From NCBI GenBank assembly GCA_041401985.1, contig JAWKTE010000002.1:124001-188000 (forward strand): a DNA stretch of 64,000 bases, given 5' to 3'. The notes below the pieces were generated by a model that was not told the origin of the DNA, did not search any database, and saw only the letters and a list, made by a program, of their open reading frames with translations. A program made the translations under genes and the position numbers. Each line of letters starts with the position of its first letter. Position 1 is the stretch's first letter. Origin of the DNA: JACKHA01 sp041401985 (GTDB taxonomy: Bacteria > Planctomycetota > Phycisphaerae > Phycisphaerales > UBA1924). Shown one piece after another: positions 37,445 through 47,146 of this stretch.

Positions 37445-39574
37445 ATGCGCGGAACCCCGCCCACCTCCCGCTCGCTCGACCGCCCGCAACGCCCAGTCGC
37501 ACGCCGCGCCCGCGCGCGCGCCGGCGCCGCGCTCACCACCGCCCTCGCGCTGGCCCTGGCCGCGGGCGGCTGCACGACCCGCGTGCTCGACACGCGCGAC
37601 GACACCCTCCGCCGCGCCGTGGTCGATTCGGTCCGTCGCGAACTGGCCGACGCCCAGTCCGCGCCGCAGACGCTCCAGACGACCCGCACGGGCTCGCTGG
37701 AAGACACGGGGATCGAGCGCCGGTTCTGGGACGAGCTCAACCGCATGGCCGGCCCGGAGGCGTACGACACCAACGACCCGGACCAGTTGCCCCTGGGCCT
37801 GGACCTCCTGGGCCAGTCGCCCCGCACCGTGGTGGTGTCGCTGGAGCGGGCCGTGCAGGCGGCGGTGCGGAACAACCTGGAGGTGCAGTTCGCCTCGCTG
37901 GCTCCCGCGATCGCCCAGACGCAGGTCGTGCAGGCCGAGGCGGCGTTCGACTGGGTCTTCTCGGCCAGCGTGGAACGGTCGTTCCTGGACGATCAGTTGT
38001 TCACGGCGGGGAGCAACATCAGCCGCAGCGAGCGTGAGGTCATCGCGACCCGCGCGGGCCTGACGCGGAACCTGACGAGCGGCGGGGCGTTCAGCATCCA
38101 GCAGGACCTGACGTACAACCGCGTCCGCCAGAACGGCACAACCCCCGCTGGCAGCCAGACCACCCCGATCAACTGGTCGTTCCAGTACGACCAGCCGCTG
38201 ATGCGGGGTTTCGGGGCCGACGTGACGCTCGCGCAGGTCCGCCTGGCCCGCAACGCCGAGCGGAACCAGATCGCGTCGCTCGAGTCGCAGATGCTCGGGC
38301 TGGTGACGGAGGTCGAGCGGACGTACTGGCAGTTGTGGCAGGCGTATTACGACATCCTGATCCTGCAGCGGCTGCTCGAACGCGGCGAGGAAACGGCCGA
38401 ACGCATGGCGGCCGTGATCTTCCGGGCCAACCCCGCCAACGTCGCCAACGCGCGGGCCCGCGTCGCGGAGCGCGAGGCCAACCTGCTGCGGTCGCAGAAC
38501 GTGCTGCGCCGGACGAGCGATCGGCTGAAGGTGCTGATGAACGACCCGTCGATCCCGGTGGGCTCGGAACTGCTGATCGTCCCGATCGATCGCCCCATCG
38601 ACGCGCCGATCGAGTACAACCTGGGCGAGTCGTTCTTCACCGCGATCGAGAGCCGCCCCGAAGTCGCCCAGTCGATCCTCTCGCTGGACGACACCGCGAT
38701 CCGCCTGCTGGTGGCGGCCAACGGGCGTCTGCCGGACCTGGACCTGCGCATGCAGGCCCGCCTGAACGCGCTGGAGCGCCAGGCCTCCGATTCGTACGAG
38801 CAGATCGGGCGCGGCGAGTTCCCGTCGTGGGTGTTCGGCCTGTTCTTCGAGCAGGCGATCGGCAACCGGGCCGCCGAGGCCGAGTTCACCCGACGCCGAC
38901 TGGAACGCAGCCAGGCGGTCATCTCGTACCAGAACACGGTCCAGGCGATCGTGAGCGAGGTCAAGACCGCGCTGGACAACGTCGGAACGAACTACCAACT
39001 GATCATCAAGACCCGCATCGCCCGCTTCGCCGCCGCCGAGGTGCTCCGCGCCCTGCAGGTCCAGCGCGAGACCAACGCCGACATCACGCCCGAGCGACTC
39101 GACCTCGAACTGACCCGCCAGGAGGCCCTGGCCAACGCCGAGCGTCAGGAAATCGCCTCGCTGGTCGATTACAACGTGGCGATCGCCGAGTGGGCCGCGG
39201 CCCAGGGCACGGCCCTGGAGCGGAACCGCATCGACTTCGACGCCCCGAGCGTGGCCGAATCGCGCCACTGGCCGTACCCGCCGACCGAGTCGGGCGAGTC
39301 GTTCCGGCGCTGGTGGAATGAGAGTTACTACGGGCAGCAGCAGGGCGAGGGCGCCGCGGCCATGCCCGTCGGCGACGGCGCTGCTCCAAGCTTGGGGCCA
39401 AACGCGGGGCCGAATCCCGACGCCCCGCCCCCGACGCCGATCGACCCGGCCCAGCCGGGCGCGACGCCGTCGCCGACGACGGAGCCCGGCGCGGCCGCTC
39501 CGGCCACGACGCCCGAGCCGACGATGTTCCCCATCACCCCGGCGGGCCAGACGCCGCCCCCGTCCGGCGGCTGA
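37445..39574 (+). CDS. TolC-family outer membrane lipoprotein
   Basis: A 709-residue outer membrane efflux protein. The signal peptide ends in a lipobox-like LALAAGGC, so it is probably a lipoprotein, which is unusual for the TolC fold but known in OprM-type proteins. The two repeats of the outer membrane efflux domain are seen: SLERAVQAAVRNNLEVQ with a long helix (about 165-340), and DNVGTNYQLIIKTRIARFAA (about 505-600). The C-terminal 100 residues are Pro/Ala-rich. Start ATG 37445 has GGAG upstream. No inner-membrane pump or adaptor gene is adjacent, so the partner is unknown. Confidence 0.85.
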   Translation: MRGTPPTSRSLDRPQRPVARRARARAGAALTTALALALAAGGCTTRVLDTRDDTLRRAVVDSVRRELADAQSAPQTLQTTRTGSLEDTGIERRFWDELNRMAGPEAYDTNDPDQLPLGLDLLGQSPRTVVVSLERAVQAAVRNNLEVQFASLAPAIAQTQVVQAEAAFDWVFSASVERSFLDDQLFTAGSNISRSEREVIATRAGLTRNLTSGGAFSIQQDLTYNRVRQNGTTPAGSQTTPINWSFQYDQPLMRGFGADVTLAQVRLARNAERNQIASLESQMLGLVTEVERTYWQLWQAYYDILILQRLLERGEETAERMAAVIFRANPANVANARARVAEREANLLRSQNVLRRTSDRLKVLMNDPSIPVGSELLIVPIDRPIDAPIEYNLGESFFTAIESRPEVAQSILSLDDTAIRLLVAANGRLPDLDLRMQARLNALERQASDSYEQIGRGEFPSWVFGLFFEQAIGNRAAEAEFTRRRLERSQAVISYQNTVQAIVSEVKTALDNVGTNYQLIIKTRIARFAAAEVLRALQVQRETNADITPERLDLELTRQEALANAERQEIASLVDYNVAIAEWAAAQGTALERNRIDFDAPSVAESRHWPYPPTESGESFRRWWNESYYGQQQGEGAAAMPVGDGAAPSLGPNAGPNPDAPPPTPIDPAQPGATPSPTTEPGAAAPATTPEPTMFPITPAGQTPPPSGG

Positions 39575-39621
39575 TCGTTCCAGCCGTCCGCACGACCGCT
39601 CGCCCGGCTTCGGAGACGCGC

Positions 39622-40281
39622 ATGTCCTGGTGGGCCGCCGCACTCTGGCAGATCAGCCCCGCGCTGCTCGTCTCGTGGGCGGTCTGGATGATCGCGTCGA
39701 TCGTGCTGCACGAACTCGGGCACGGGTGGGCCGCCATCAAGCGCGGCGACGACACGCCAATCCACACCGGGCACATGACCATCAACCCGCTGGTCCATAT
39801 GGGCCCGTGGAGCCTTCTGGCGTTCGCGCTGGTGGGCATCGCGTGGGGGGCGATGCCGGTCGATCCGACGCGCCTCAAAGGGCGATACGCGGGGGCCGCG
39901 GTTGCCGCGGCCGGCCCGGCCATGAACGTCGGGCTGGCGGCAACGTGCATCGTGCTGGGGGCCGTGCTGGAGAAGTACCTCCCGGGCCTGGGCGTGCCCG
40001 ACGGGCCGATGCGGAACCTGCGGGTGTTCTTCTTCGCCGGCGGGGCGCTGAACATCGCCCTGGCCCTGTTCAACCTCGTGCCCATCCCGCCGCTGGATGG
40101 CTGGCGGGTCCTGTCCGACTTCTGGCGGGGCTACGCCGTGTTCATGGAAGGCGAGGTCGGGCGCGGCGTCGCGTTCATCGGCTTTGGCGTGCTGTTCTTC
40201 ACCGCGGGCGACGTGCTTCTCGGGGCCGCCTTCGGCGCGTACCGCTTCGGGAGCGCGCTCGTGATGGGGCTGCTGCCTTGA
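39622..40281 (+). CDS. M50 site-2 protease family membrane metalloprotease
   Basis: A compact 219-residue intramembrane zinc protease. The HELGH motif is at residues 30-34 in the first helix, and the third ligand lies in PPLDGWRVL (Asp159). Five to six hydrophobic segments fit the core S2P fold; no PDZ or cystathionine-beta-synthase domain is present. It begins 47 bases after the TolC-like gene in the same direction. It may process membrane regulators; the substrate is not inferable. Confidence 0.9.
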   Translation: MSWWAAALWQISPALLVSWAVWMIASIVLHELGHGWAAIKRGDDTPIHTGHMTINPLVHMGPWSLLAFALVGIAWGAMPVDPTRLKGRYAGAAVAAAGPAMNVGLAATCIVLGAVLEKYLPGLGVPDGPMRNLRVFFFAGGALNIALALFNLVPIPPLDGWRVLSDFWRGYAVFMEGEVGRGVAFIGFGVLFFTAGDVLLGAAFGAYRFGSALVMGLLP

Positions 40282-40342
40282 GCGATCGTGGTCGCGGCGG
40301 AGGCGTGGTGGCAGACGTTGCCGCGGCGGGCCCGCCGCACGC

Positions 40343-40951
40343 TCACGCTCGCGGCTCGGACAACTCCTCGGCCAGCCCCCGCAGCATCGCGTCCCACGCG
40401 GCCGCGTGACGTTCCAGATCCTCGCCGACGGCGTCGGAGAGGCCGGCCCAGTCCTCGGCCCCGAACGCCCGCTTGACCTCCGTCAGCGTCTCGATCAGCG
40501 CCCCGACGGCCCGCTCGGGCGCCTCGCCGTTCACGGGCCGGGACAGGTCGCGCCCGACCAGCGCGGCCCCGTCGCGCACGGTGGCCACGCACGCGCCCCA
40601 GGCTCCGAGGATCGGCTCCAGCCCCGACCGGGCCGCGTCGATCTCGCCGCCATCGAGCGACGCGACCACCTCGCCCTGATCTTGGCGGGCCCGCTCGAGC
40701 GCCTCGGCAGCGCCCAGCAGCGCCTCGCGGACCATCGCCCTCGGGTTGGCCGACAGGAACTCGACCTCGCCGATCGTCGCTGGCGCCCGGGTCGGATCCT
40801 CCAGCACGTCATCGCCGATCAGTTCCCCATCGGCCCTGGCCTCGACCACCACCCGTCCGCGCGCCGCGGCGGCGTCCCGGGCCGAGGCGATCGCCTGGCC
40901 CAGCGTGCCGATCGTTCCGGGCAGGTCGTGGCCGTCGAGGGTCGCGCGCAT
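40343..40951 (-). CDS. Hypothetical helical protein, 202 aa
   Basis: Not recognised. The ATG at 40951 gives MRATLDGHDLPGTIGTLGQA, a short strand-rich first 60 residues with RGRVVVEARADGELIGDD, then mainly long helices with many Ala, Glu and Arg, ending AMLRGLAEELSEPRA. No signal peptide or membrane segment. It is convergent with the S2P gene and divergent from the S9 peptidase gene. Confidence 0.6.
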   Translation of the reverse strand: MRATLDGHDLPGTIGTLGQAIASARDAAAARGRVVVEARADGELIGDDVLEDPTRAPATIGEVEFLSANPRAMVREALLGAAEALERARQDQGEVVASLDGGEIDAARSGLEPILGAWGACVATVRDGAALVGRDLSRPVNGEAPERAVGALIETLTEVKRAFGAEDWAGLSDAVGEDLERHAAAWDAMLRGLAEELSEPRA

Positions 40952-41042
40952 GGCAGCAGTGTGCCCTCTGGGCGGGCGGTCCGCAAACAACCGCCAGCCG
41001 GTCGGCTCTGGACGCAACGCCCCGCGGAGCCGACCATAGAGA

Positions 41043-41075
41043 CACCGGGGCCGTGACGCCCCGGCTCGCGGCGAG
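41043..41075. repeat. CCGGGGCG palindromic repeat, divergent copy
   Basis: A degenerate copy of the repeat clustered at 54485-54765, lying just upstream of the S9 peptidase gene. The core reads CACCGGGGCCGTGACGCCCC. Confidence 0.5.
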
Positions 41076-41086
41076 TTGGCCGCGTT

Positions 41087-43231
41087 GTGGAGCACGCATT
41101 GGGTCGCTTCGTCCGCACCATCCCGACTCGTTGGCCCGTTGGGCGTGCCGCACTCGCGCGGGTTGTCGGCGTGCTGGTGGTGATGGTGGGGCTGACGCTC
41201 TCGCGGGCCCAGGCCTTCGACGACGTGCCGCTCATTCCCCGCGACGTGCTGTTCGCCAATCCGGACCGGGCCCAGGTCCGCCTCTCGCCGGACGGGCGGT
41301 GGATTTCCTACCTCGCCGCGTTCGACGGCGTGCTGAACATCTGGATCCAGCCCGCCGACGCCGAGGCCCAGTCGGCCCCGCCGGGCCAGACCATCGCCCG
41401 CCCCCTGACCGCCGACCGAGGGCGCGGCATCCGGCGTCACTGGTGGACCAACTCCGGGCGGCACATCCTCTACATGCAGGACGACCAGGGCGACGAGAAC
41501 TGGCGTCTCTACTCGCTCGACGTGACCACGGGCCAGGCGATCCCGCTGACCCGGCAGGGCGTGCAGGCCCGCGTGGTGGACATCCCGCCCGAGATGGCGG
41601 AAGAGGTTCTGATCTCGATCAACGATCGGGACCCCGCCCTGCACGACCTGTATGTGGTCAACGTCGCAACCGGCGATCTGCGGATCGTCGCCATCGCGCC
41701 CCCCGAGACCACCCGCTGGATCACGGACCTGCGAGGCCGGATGCGCATGATCGAGCAGGCGACTCCCGACGGCGGGCTCCAACTGGCAAGCCCCGCGGGG
41801 GGCGGGTGGCAGGTCGTCGCCAGCATCCCACCCGAGGACATGGTGACGACTCGCGTGCTGGGCTTCGGGCCCGAGCCGAACGCGCTGTACCTGGCCGACA
41901 GCCGCGGCCGCGACACGGCCGCGCTGGTTCGAGTCGATCTCGTTTCGGGGCAGACGGAGACGCTCGCCGCCCGCGACCACGTCGACCTCGGCCCGACGCT
42001 CGTCCACCCGAGCACGGGCGCGATCCAGGCGGCCGGATTCACCGAGGACCGCCTCCGCTGGACCGCGATCGACCCGGGCGTTGCGCCCGATCTTGACTTC
42101 CTGGCCCGCGTCCACGACGGCGAGATCATCGTGACCTCCCGCTCGCTCGACGATCAGCGATGGCTCGTGCTCTATCGCGACGACGACGGCCCCATCGCGT
42201 TCTTCCTCTACATCCGCGGCGAGCAGCCCACCGCCCGCTTCCTGTTCAACCACCGCGACCGGCTCGAGTCCCAGCCGCTCGTGCCCATGCACTGCGTGGG
42301 CATCGAGGCCAGCGATGGACTCACGCTGCCGGCGTATCTGAGCCTGCCCGCGGGCTCGGCCCCGGCGGCGGATCGGTGGGGCAACGAGGTTCCCCGTCCG
42401 CGCGAGCCGCTCCCGATGGTGTTGCTCGTCCATGGCGGCCCGTGGGCGCGCGATTCCTGGGGCTACGACCCTCTGCACCAACTCCTGGCCAATCGCGGCT
42501 ACGCGGTGCTCAGCGTCAACTACCGGGCGTCGGTCGGCTTCGGCAAGGCGTTCGTCAACGCCGGCGACCGCGAGTGGGGGGGGCGCATCCAGCAGGACCT
42601 GACCGACGCGGTGGGGTGGGCCATCGAGCGGGGCATCGCCGATCCGCAGCGCGTCGCCATCATGGGCGCCTCCTTCGGCGGGTACGCAGCCCAGGCCGGC
42701 CTGGCGTTTACGCCCGACCTGTACGCCTGCGGCGTCTCGCTCGTCGGCCCGTCGGACCTCACCACGCTGCTCGAGTCGATCCCGCCGTACTGGGCCTCGA
42801 TGCGGGCGGTGTTCCAGCGCCGCGTCGGCGACCTCTCGACGCCCGAGGGGCGGGCGTTCCTGCTCGACCGCTCCCCGCTCACGCACGCGGGGGCGATCCG
42901 CCGCCCGCTGCTGCTGGTCCACGGCGCCAACGACCCGCGCGTGGATCAGGGCGAGTCGCAGCGGATGGCCGCCACGCTCGACGCCGCCGGCGTGCCCGCC
43001 ACGCTCGTCGTGTTCCCGGACGAGGGGCACGGGTTGGCAAGGCCCGAGAACAACCTCGCGTTCGTGGCGCTGGCCGAGGCGTTCCTGGCCCGCCACCTTG
43101 GCGGGCGTGCCGAGCCCATGTCCGATGAACTCGCCGAGTCGTCGGCGCAGATCACCGTGGGCGCGGAGCATCTCGGACGTGCCGGCGGTTCTGGGACGCC
43201 CCCGGGGCGTCCACCGTCCGATCAGCGCTAG
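41087..43231 (+). CDS. Exported S9 family prolyl-oligopeptidase-like peptidase
   Basis: A 714-residue serine peptidase with a seven-bladed beta-propeller and a C-terminal alpha/beta-hydrolase domain. A signal peptide covers about residues 20-44. The propeller opens with VRLSPDGRWISYLAAFDG. The catalytic triad is visible: Ser529 in GASFGGYAAQ, Asp616 in GANDPRVDQG and His648 in DEGHGLARPEN. It should cleave short peptides in the periplasm. A GTG start at 41087 is used; it gives a normal signal sequence although there is no strong ribosome binding site. Probably monocistronic. Confidence 0.92.
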   Translation: MEHALGRFVRTIPTRWPVGRAALARVVGVLVVMVGLTLSRAQAFDDVPLIPRDVLFANPDRAQVRLSPDGRWISYLAAFDGVLNIWIQPADAEAQSAPPGQTIARPLTADRGRGIRRHWWTNSGRHILYMQDDQGDENWRLYSLDVTTGQAIPLTRQGVQARVVDIPPEMAEEVLISINDRDPALHDLYVVNVATGDLRIVAIAPPETTRWITDLRGRMRMIEQATPDGGLQLASPAGGGWQVVASIPPEDMVTTRVLGFGPEPNALYLADSRGRDTAALVRVDLVSGQTETLAARDHVDLGPTLVHPSTGAIQAAGFTEDRLRWTAIDPGVAPDLDFLARVHDGEIIVTSRSLDDQRWLVLYRDDDGPIAFFLYIRGEQPTARFLFNHRDRLESQPLVPMHCVGIEASDGLTLPAYLSLPAGSAPAADRWGNEVPRPREPLPMVLLVHGGPWARDSWGYDPLHQLLANRGYAVLSVNYRASVGFGKAFVNAGDREWGGRIQQDLTDAVGWAIERGIADPQRVAIMGASFGGYAAQAGLAFTPDLYACGVSLVGPSDLTTLLESIPPYWASMRAVFQRRVGDLSTPEGRAFLLDRSPLTHAGAIRRPLLLVHGANDPRVDQGESQRMAATLDAAGVPATLVVFPDEGHGLARPENNLAFVALAEAFLARHLGGRAEPMSDELAESSAQITVGAEHLGRAGGSGTPPGRPPSDQR

Positions 43232-43359
43232 CCAACCCCCGCCCGGTCCTCTCTCGCGTCAAGCAACGGACCCACGGGACCGATGAAGCACCGGTTCCAG
43301 GGAGCCCCGCGAGCGTCGCGCCGTGCGCCGCGGGATTCCTGCCGACGAGGGGTGTGGCC

Positions 43360-43737
43360 ATGCGGATCCTGCTGATCGACGACTCCAAGACGATGCGGAA
43401 CATCCAGAAGTCGGTGCTGTCTTCGCTCGGGCACACGGACGTGGAGGAGGCGTGCGACGGGCAGGACGCGCTGTCCAAGGCGGCCGCGTTCCACCCGGAA
43501 CTGATCCTCGTCGACTGGAACATGCCGGTGATGGACGGGCTGACGTTCGTCAAGTCGTTCCGCCAGAGCAACAAGGCCACGCCGATCATCATGGTCACGA
43601 CCGAGGCGGAGAAGAGCCGCGTGATCGAGGCGCTCAAGGCCGGCGTGAACAACTTCGTCGTCAAGCCCTTCACGCCCGACGTCCTGGGCGAGCGCATCAA
43701 CCAGACGCTGGCCAAGTGCGCCGCGTCGGCCGGCTGA
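43360..43737 (+). CDS. CheY-like stand-alone response regulator
   Basis: A 125-residue receiver domain with no output domain. The acidic pocket is Asp7-Asp8 (LLIDDSKTMR), the phosphoacceptor Asp52 in LILVDWNMPVMDG, the switch Thr80 or Thr81 in IIMVTTEAEKS, and Lys102 in FVVKPF, all as in CheY. The ATG at 43360 is preferred, with a GAGGGG about eight bases upstream; a GTG six bases earlier is possible. It carries signals from a kinase to a partner such as the flagellar switch, though no chemotaxis genes adjoin. Confidence 0.93.
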   Translation: MRILLIDDSKTMRNIQKSVLSSLGHTDVEEACDGQDALSKAAAFHPELILVDWNMPVMDGLTFVKSFRQSNKATPIIMVTTEAEKSRVIEALKAGVNNFVVKPFTPDVLGERINQTLAKCAASAG

Positions 43738-43843
43738 GCGGCCCCACCCGAGGCGCTGGGCCCCGGCGCCCCACCAGGCCCATTCGCGGGCCTGACCGCC
43801 CCGGACGTGGACAACCGGGCCGATCTGTGTCACAATCCCGGCG

Positions 43844-45154
43844 ATGTGCAACCAACCCCCCAAGGGCCGGCCCTTCGGGCGGGCGGACGTGTGTGTCGCC
43901 GCGCTGCTCGCCGCATGGACCGGCCTGACACTCCTCGTGGGGGGGAAGCGGGCCGACGATGCCGCCACGCTCGTCGGCGTCTCGTTCGCGCCCGTGCCAA
44001 GCCGCCAGCCCGAGCGCGAATCCCAGGACAACCCCGTCCGAGAGGCGGTCGTCGTCATGGACGACGGCACCCGATACACCGGCCTGCTCCTCGAGCAGAC
44101 CGACGATCGGGTCGTGCTCGAGATCGGCGGCGTGGAACTGCCGCTGCGGGCCACTGAAGTCCGGCGTGTCGAGATCCTCCCCCCTGTTCGCGAGCGGTAC
44201 GCCCGCCTCCGGGCCGCCACGCCCGACGACAACATCCCCGGCCTGCTCACCCTCGTGCGGTGGCTGGTCGAGCGGCGCGAGTACGACCTTGCGGGCGAGG
44301 AACTGCTCGACATCCGCCGCCAGGACCCCTCGAACCGCGACGCGCTCGAACTCGAGCGTCTGATCGCCGCCCAGCGCCTGCTGGAGCCCCGCCAGCCCGA
44401 GCAGGAACCCGATGACGATCCCGAGGAGGAATCGGCCTCGCCCGACACGCTGCGGACGCTGTCGATCGAGGAGATCAACCTGATCCGGGTGTACGAACTC
44501 GACCTGGACCGCCTGCCGCGCGTCATCATCCCGCGCGAGGTCGTCGAGCGGCTCGTCGAGGAGTTCCGGGGCGACCCGCTCATCCCGGCGACCCGCGAGG
44601 GGCTGGACGACCTGGTCCGGGCCGCCCGGCGCGATCCCGAGCGGGTGCTGGACATCATCTTCCGCCTCAAGGCCCGCCACCTGTACAGCCGGATCCAGGT
44701 CATTGACAATCCCCGTTCGATGCAGATGTTCCGCGACCGGGTCCACCGCACCTGGCTCATCAACGGCTGCGCGTCGTGCCACAACACCCGCCCGGACGCC
44801 CCGCGCGGCCCGACGCTCATCACGCGCCGGCGGAACTCCGACGCCACCGTCTTCTCGAACTTCCTGATCCTCGACCGGTACCGCCTCGAAGACGGCACCC
44901 CGCTGATCAACTACGACGACCCCGGCGAGAGCCCGCTGCTGCACATGGGCCTGCCCCGGAACATCGCCCGCTGGCCGCACCCGGACGTGGCCGACGCGCG
45001 CGGCTGGACCCCGGTGTTCCTCAGCCGCTCAAACCCGTCGTTCAGCAACGCCACCGAGTGGATCCGCTCGATGTACCGCCCGCGTCCGGACTACCCCATC
45101 GAGTACCCCCCGCCCAGCGAGCAACCCCCCGCCGAGCCTCGCCCCGAGCGGTAA
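43844..45154 (+). CDS. Hypothetical protein with single CASCH heme-type motif
   Basis: 436 residues with an N-terminal hydrophobic segment (about 15-32) that should export or anchor it. Residues 68-105 look like a small beta domain (VVVMDDGTRYTGLLLEQTDD), followed by long helices with many acidic and Arg residues. A CASCH motif at 309-313 is followed by HNTRPDAPRGPTLI, as at a covalent heme site of planctomycete cytochrome-like proteins; a distal Met ligand is not obvious. No cytochrome fold was recognised beyond this motif. It follows the response regulator gene by about 100 bases. Confidence 0.7.
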   Translation: MCNQPPKGRPFGRADVCVAALLAAWTGLTLLVGGKRADDAATLVGVSFAPVPSRQPERESQDNPVREAVVVMDDGTRYTGLLLEQTDDRVVLEIGGVELPLRATEVRRVEILPPVRERYARLRAATPDDNIPGLLTLVRWLVERREYDLAGEELLDIRRQDPSNRDALELERLIAAQRLLEPRQPEQEPDDDPEEESASPDTLRTLSIEEINLIRVYELDLDRLPRVIIPREVVERLVEEFRGDPLIPATREGLDDLVRAARRDPERVLDIIFRLKARHLYSRIQVIDNPRSMQMFRDRVHRTWLINGCASCHNTRPDAPRGPTLITRRRNSDATVFSNFLILDRYRLEDGTPLINYDDPGESPLLHMGLPRNIARWPHPDVADARGWTPVFLSRSNPSFSNATEWIRSMYRPRPDYPIEYPPPSEQPPAEPRPER

Positions 45155-45394
45155 CGCGGCTCGGTCCCGACGGGCTGAACCCCCGGGGGGGAGGGGGTTG
45201 ACCCCCGCGCTTGCCCCGACGACCCCCTCCCGCTCGCCCCTGACTCCCGCTACACTCTTGGTCCCTCGGCGTGGGCGGGGGGAACACCGGGTCCTGTTCG
45301 TACGAATGGCGGCCCGGGCGTTGCGCCATCGCCGTCTCTGCTTCTTTGTGTTGTGCCCTCTCGCCACGCCCGCCGCCAGCCAAACCCGAGCGCC

Positions 45395-47041
45395 ATGACC
45401 ACGACCACCACCCGTCGCAGCCGTCTTTGCCACTCCGTCCGGTCGCGCCGCGCGACGCTCGGCGCCGCCCTGCTGGCCCTGGCGGCCGGCGGCGTGCTGA
45501 TCGCCTGCGATCGTTCCGACCCGACGGGCGAGGCGATCAACCACGCCGGCACCTCGCTGGCCGGCGTGAACGTGCCGGCCGGGTTCTCCGGCCCGGACTC
45601 GAGCGTCCAGAGCACGCTGGAGGCGATCCTCGCGACGGTCGAGCCCTCGGCCCGGGCCGGCAACCGCGCCGCCCAGACGCTGATGCAGGACACGCAGGAC
45701 GCGCTGGCCAAGGTCCGCGAGGCCGCCAGCGACAACTGGCCCGATCAGCCGCCACTGGAGACCCGCCTGGAGTCCATCGCGTCTGGGCTGCAGTCCGCGG
45801 CCCGCGACGGGACGACCGGGCAGAAGCAGGCCGCGTCTCTGCTGCTGGCCCAGGTCCGCCTGGCGATCGCCAACCGGCACGCCGCGGTCGCGGCCGAGGC
45901 CGAGCAGGGCACCGTGGGCGCGGTGGCCGAACTCGGGCGCGTGCTCGATTCGCTGCTCGGGGCCGCGAGCAGCGCCGACGCGGCGCTGCGGTACGACCCC
46001 AGCGCCACGATCGAGGACCTGCAGAACCAGATCCGCTCGCGTGATGCCGAGATCGCCCAGCGCCAGTCCGACGCGGCCGAGATCGAGCGCGACATCCTGC
46101 TGCTGACCCAGGGCGCCCAGGAGCGTCTGGACATGGCCGCCAGCCGGCGTGACGAGGCCGCCCGCATGGCGGTCGACGCGATGTCGATGTCGACGCAGCA
46201 GGCGGCCCAGCAGATGCAGTCGATCCACCGCATCCGTCGCGAGGCGGCGGCGGTCGAGACCGACGGGCTGGACATGCAGGCCCGCGCCGAGATCCGCCAG
46301 CCGGAACTCGACGAGCGGCGCATGCTGGTCGAGCAGTCGCAGTCGCAGAAGGCCGAACTCGAGGCGGCGATCCGCAACCTCCGCACGCGGCGCACCGAGG
46401 CCCAGGCGACCGCCGGGCAGCACGCGGCCGAGGCGGCCCGCCTGGCGGGCGTGATGGACGACGGGCTGGCCTCCCTGCTCAACACGCGCCGCAACGGCGT
46501 CGACGGGCTGGTGGACGGCGCCGTCGAGGCGTTCGGCGCCGCGCGCACGGCCGCGCAGGCCGCCGGCGCGGACGGGACGGCCCAACTCGCCGCCGCCGCC
46601 CAGGGCCAGGGCGACATGCTCTGGACGCGCGGCCAGCACCTGGGCCAGATCGCCTCGCTGCTCGAGCGTCTGGCGGCGGTTCCGGTGCCGACGGCGATCA
46701 GCGCCGGCGACCGCCAGTCGCTGCAAGCCCGCATCAACGAGTACGCCTCGCTCGCCCGCGAGACGCGCCAGGCCCAGCAGGCCGCCCTGTCACAGGCCGC
46801 CGACGCCTACACCGAGGCCCGCGACACCGTGCAGCGGATCCGAGGCGGCGGGGCCGAAGCCAGCGCCCGCATCAACCGCCTGGCACAACTGATGCACCTG
46901 TGCCGCCAGGGCGCCCGCGGCCAGGCGATCGATCTCAACTCGATCACCGACGAGCCCGGCGACTTCTCCGAGCCCGTCGAGGACCAGCCGATGGACGATC
47001 AGTCCGGCGGCGATGGCATGGACGACGGGATGGGCGGCTGA
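45395..47041 (+). CDS. Coiled-coil lipoprotein
   Basis: Not recognised by family. 548 residues with a signal peptide ending in a lipobox-like LAAGGVLIAC (Cys at about 38), then nearly all helix. The centre (about 205-345) is strongly coiled-coil, with EDLQNQIRSRDAEIAQRQSD and ELDERRMLVEQSQSQKAELE and heptad spacing. The tail is Asp/Gly-rich and ends MDDGMGG. The ATG at 45395 is used because the signal peptide follows directly. It may be a periplasmic structural or assembly factor. Confidence 0.7.
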   Translation: MTTTTTRRSRLCHSVRSRRATLGAALLALAAGGVLIACDRSDPTGEAINHAGTSLAGVNVPAGFSGPDSSVQSTLEAILATVEPSARAGNRAAQTLMQDTQDALAKVREAASDNWPDQPPLETRLESIASGLQSAARDGTTGQKQAASLLLAQVRLAIANRHAAVAAEAEQGTVGAVAELGRVLDSLLGAASSADAALRYDPSATIEDLQNQIRSRDAEIAQRQSDAAEIERDILLLTQGAQERLDMAASRRDEAARMAVDAMSMSTQQAAQQMQSIHRIRREAAAVETDGLDMQARAEIRQPELDERRMLVEQSQSQKAELEAAIRNLRTRRTEAQATAGQHAAEAARLAGVMDDGLASLLNTRRNGVDGLVDGAVEAFGAARTAAQAAGADGTAQLAAAAQGQGDMLWTRGQHLGQIASLLERLAAVPVPTAISAGDRQSLQARINEYASLARETRQAQQAALSQAADAYTEARDTVQRIRGGGAEASARINRLAQLMHLCRQGARGQAIDLNSITDEPGDFSEPVEDQPMDDQSGGDGMDDGMGG

Positions 47042-47146
47042 TCGGGCGGTCTCGATCAGGGGCGCGATCGTGAGATCGCGACGATCTCGACTGGTCCACC
47101 GCCAACGAAGCCACCCCGTGATCTCGCGAGCGCGGCGTCCTCTGCC

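Noticed and set aside
40952..43171. Minus-strand frame over the S9 peptidase gene
   Set aside because: It is the antisense of a protein with an intact Ser-Asp-His triad; the real minus-strand gene begins at 40951.
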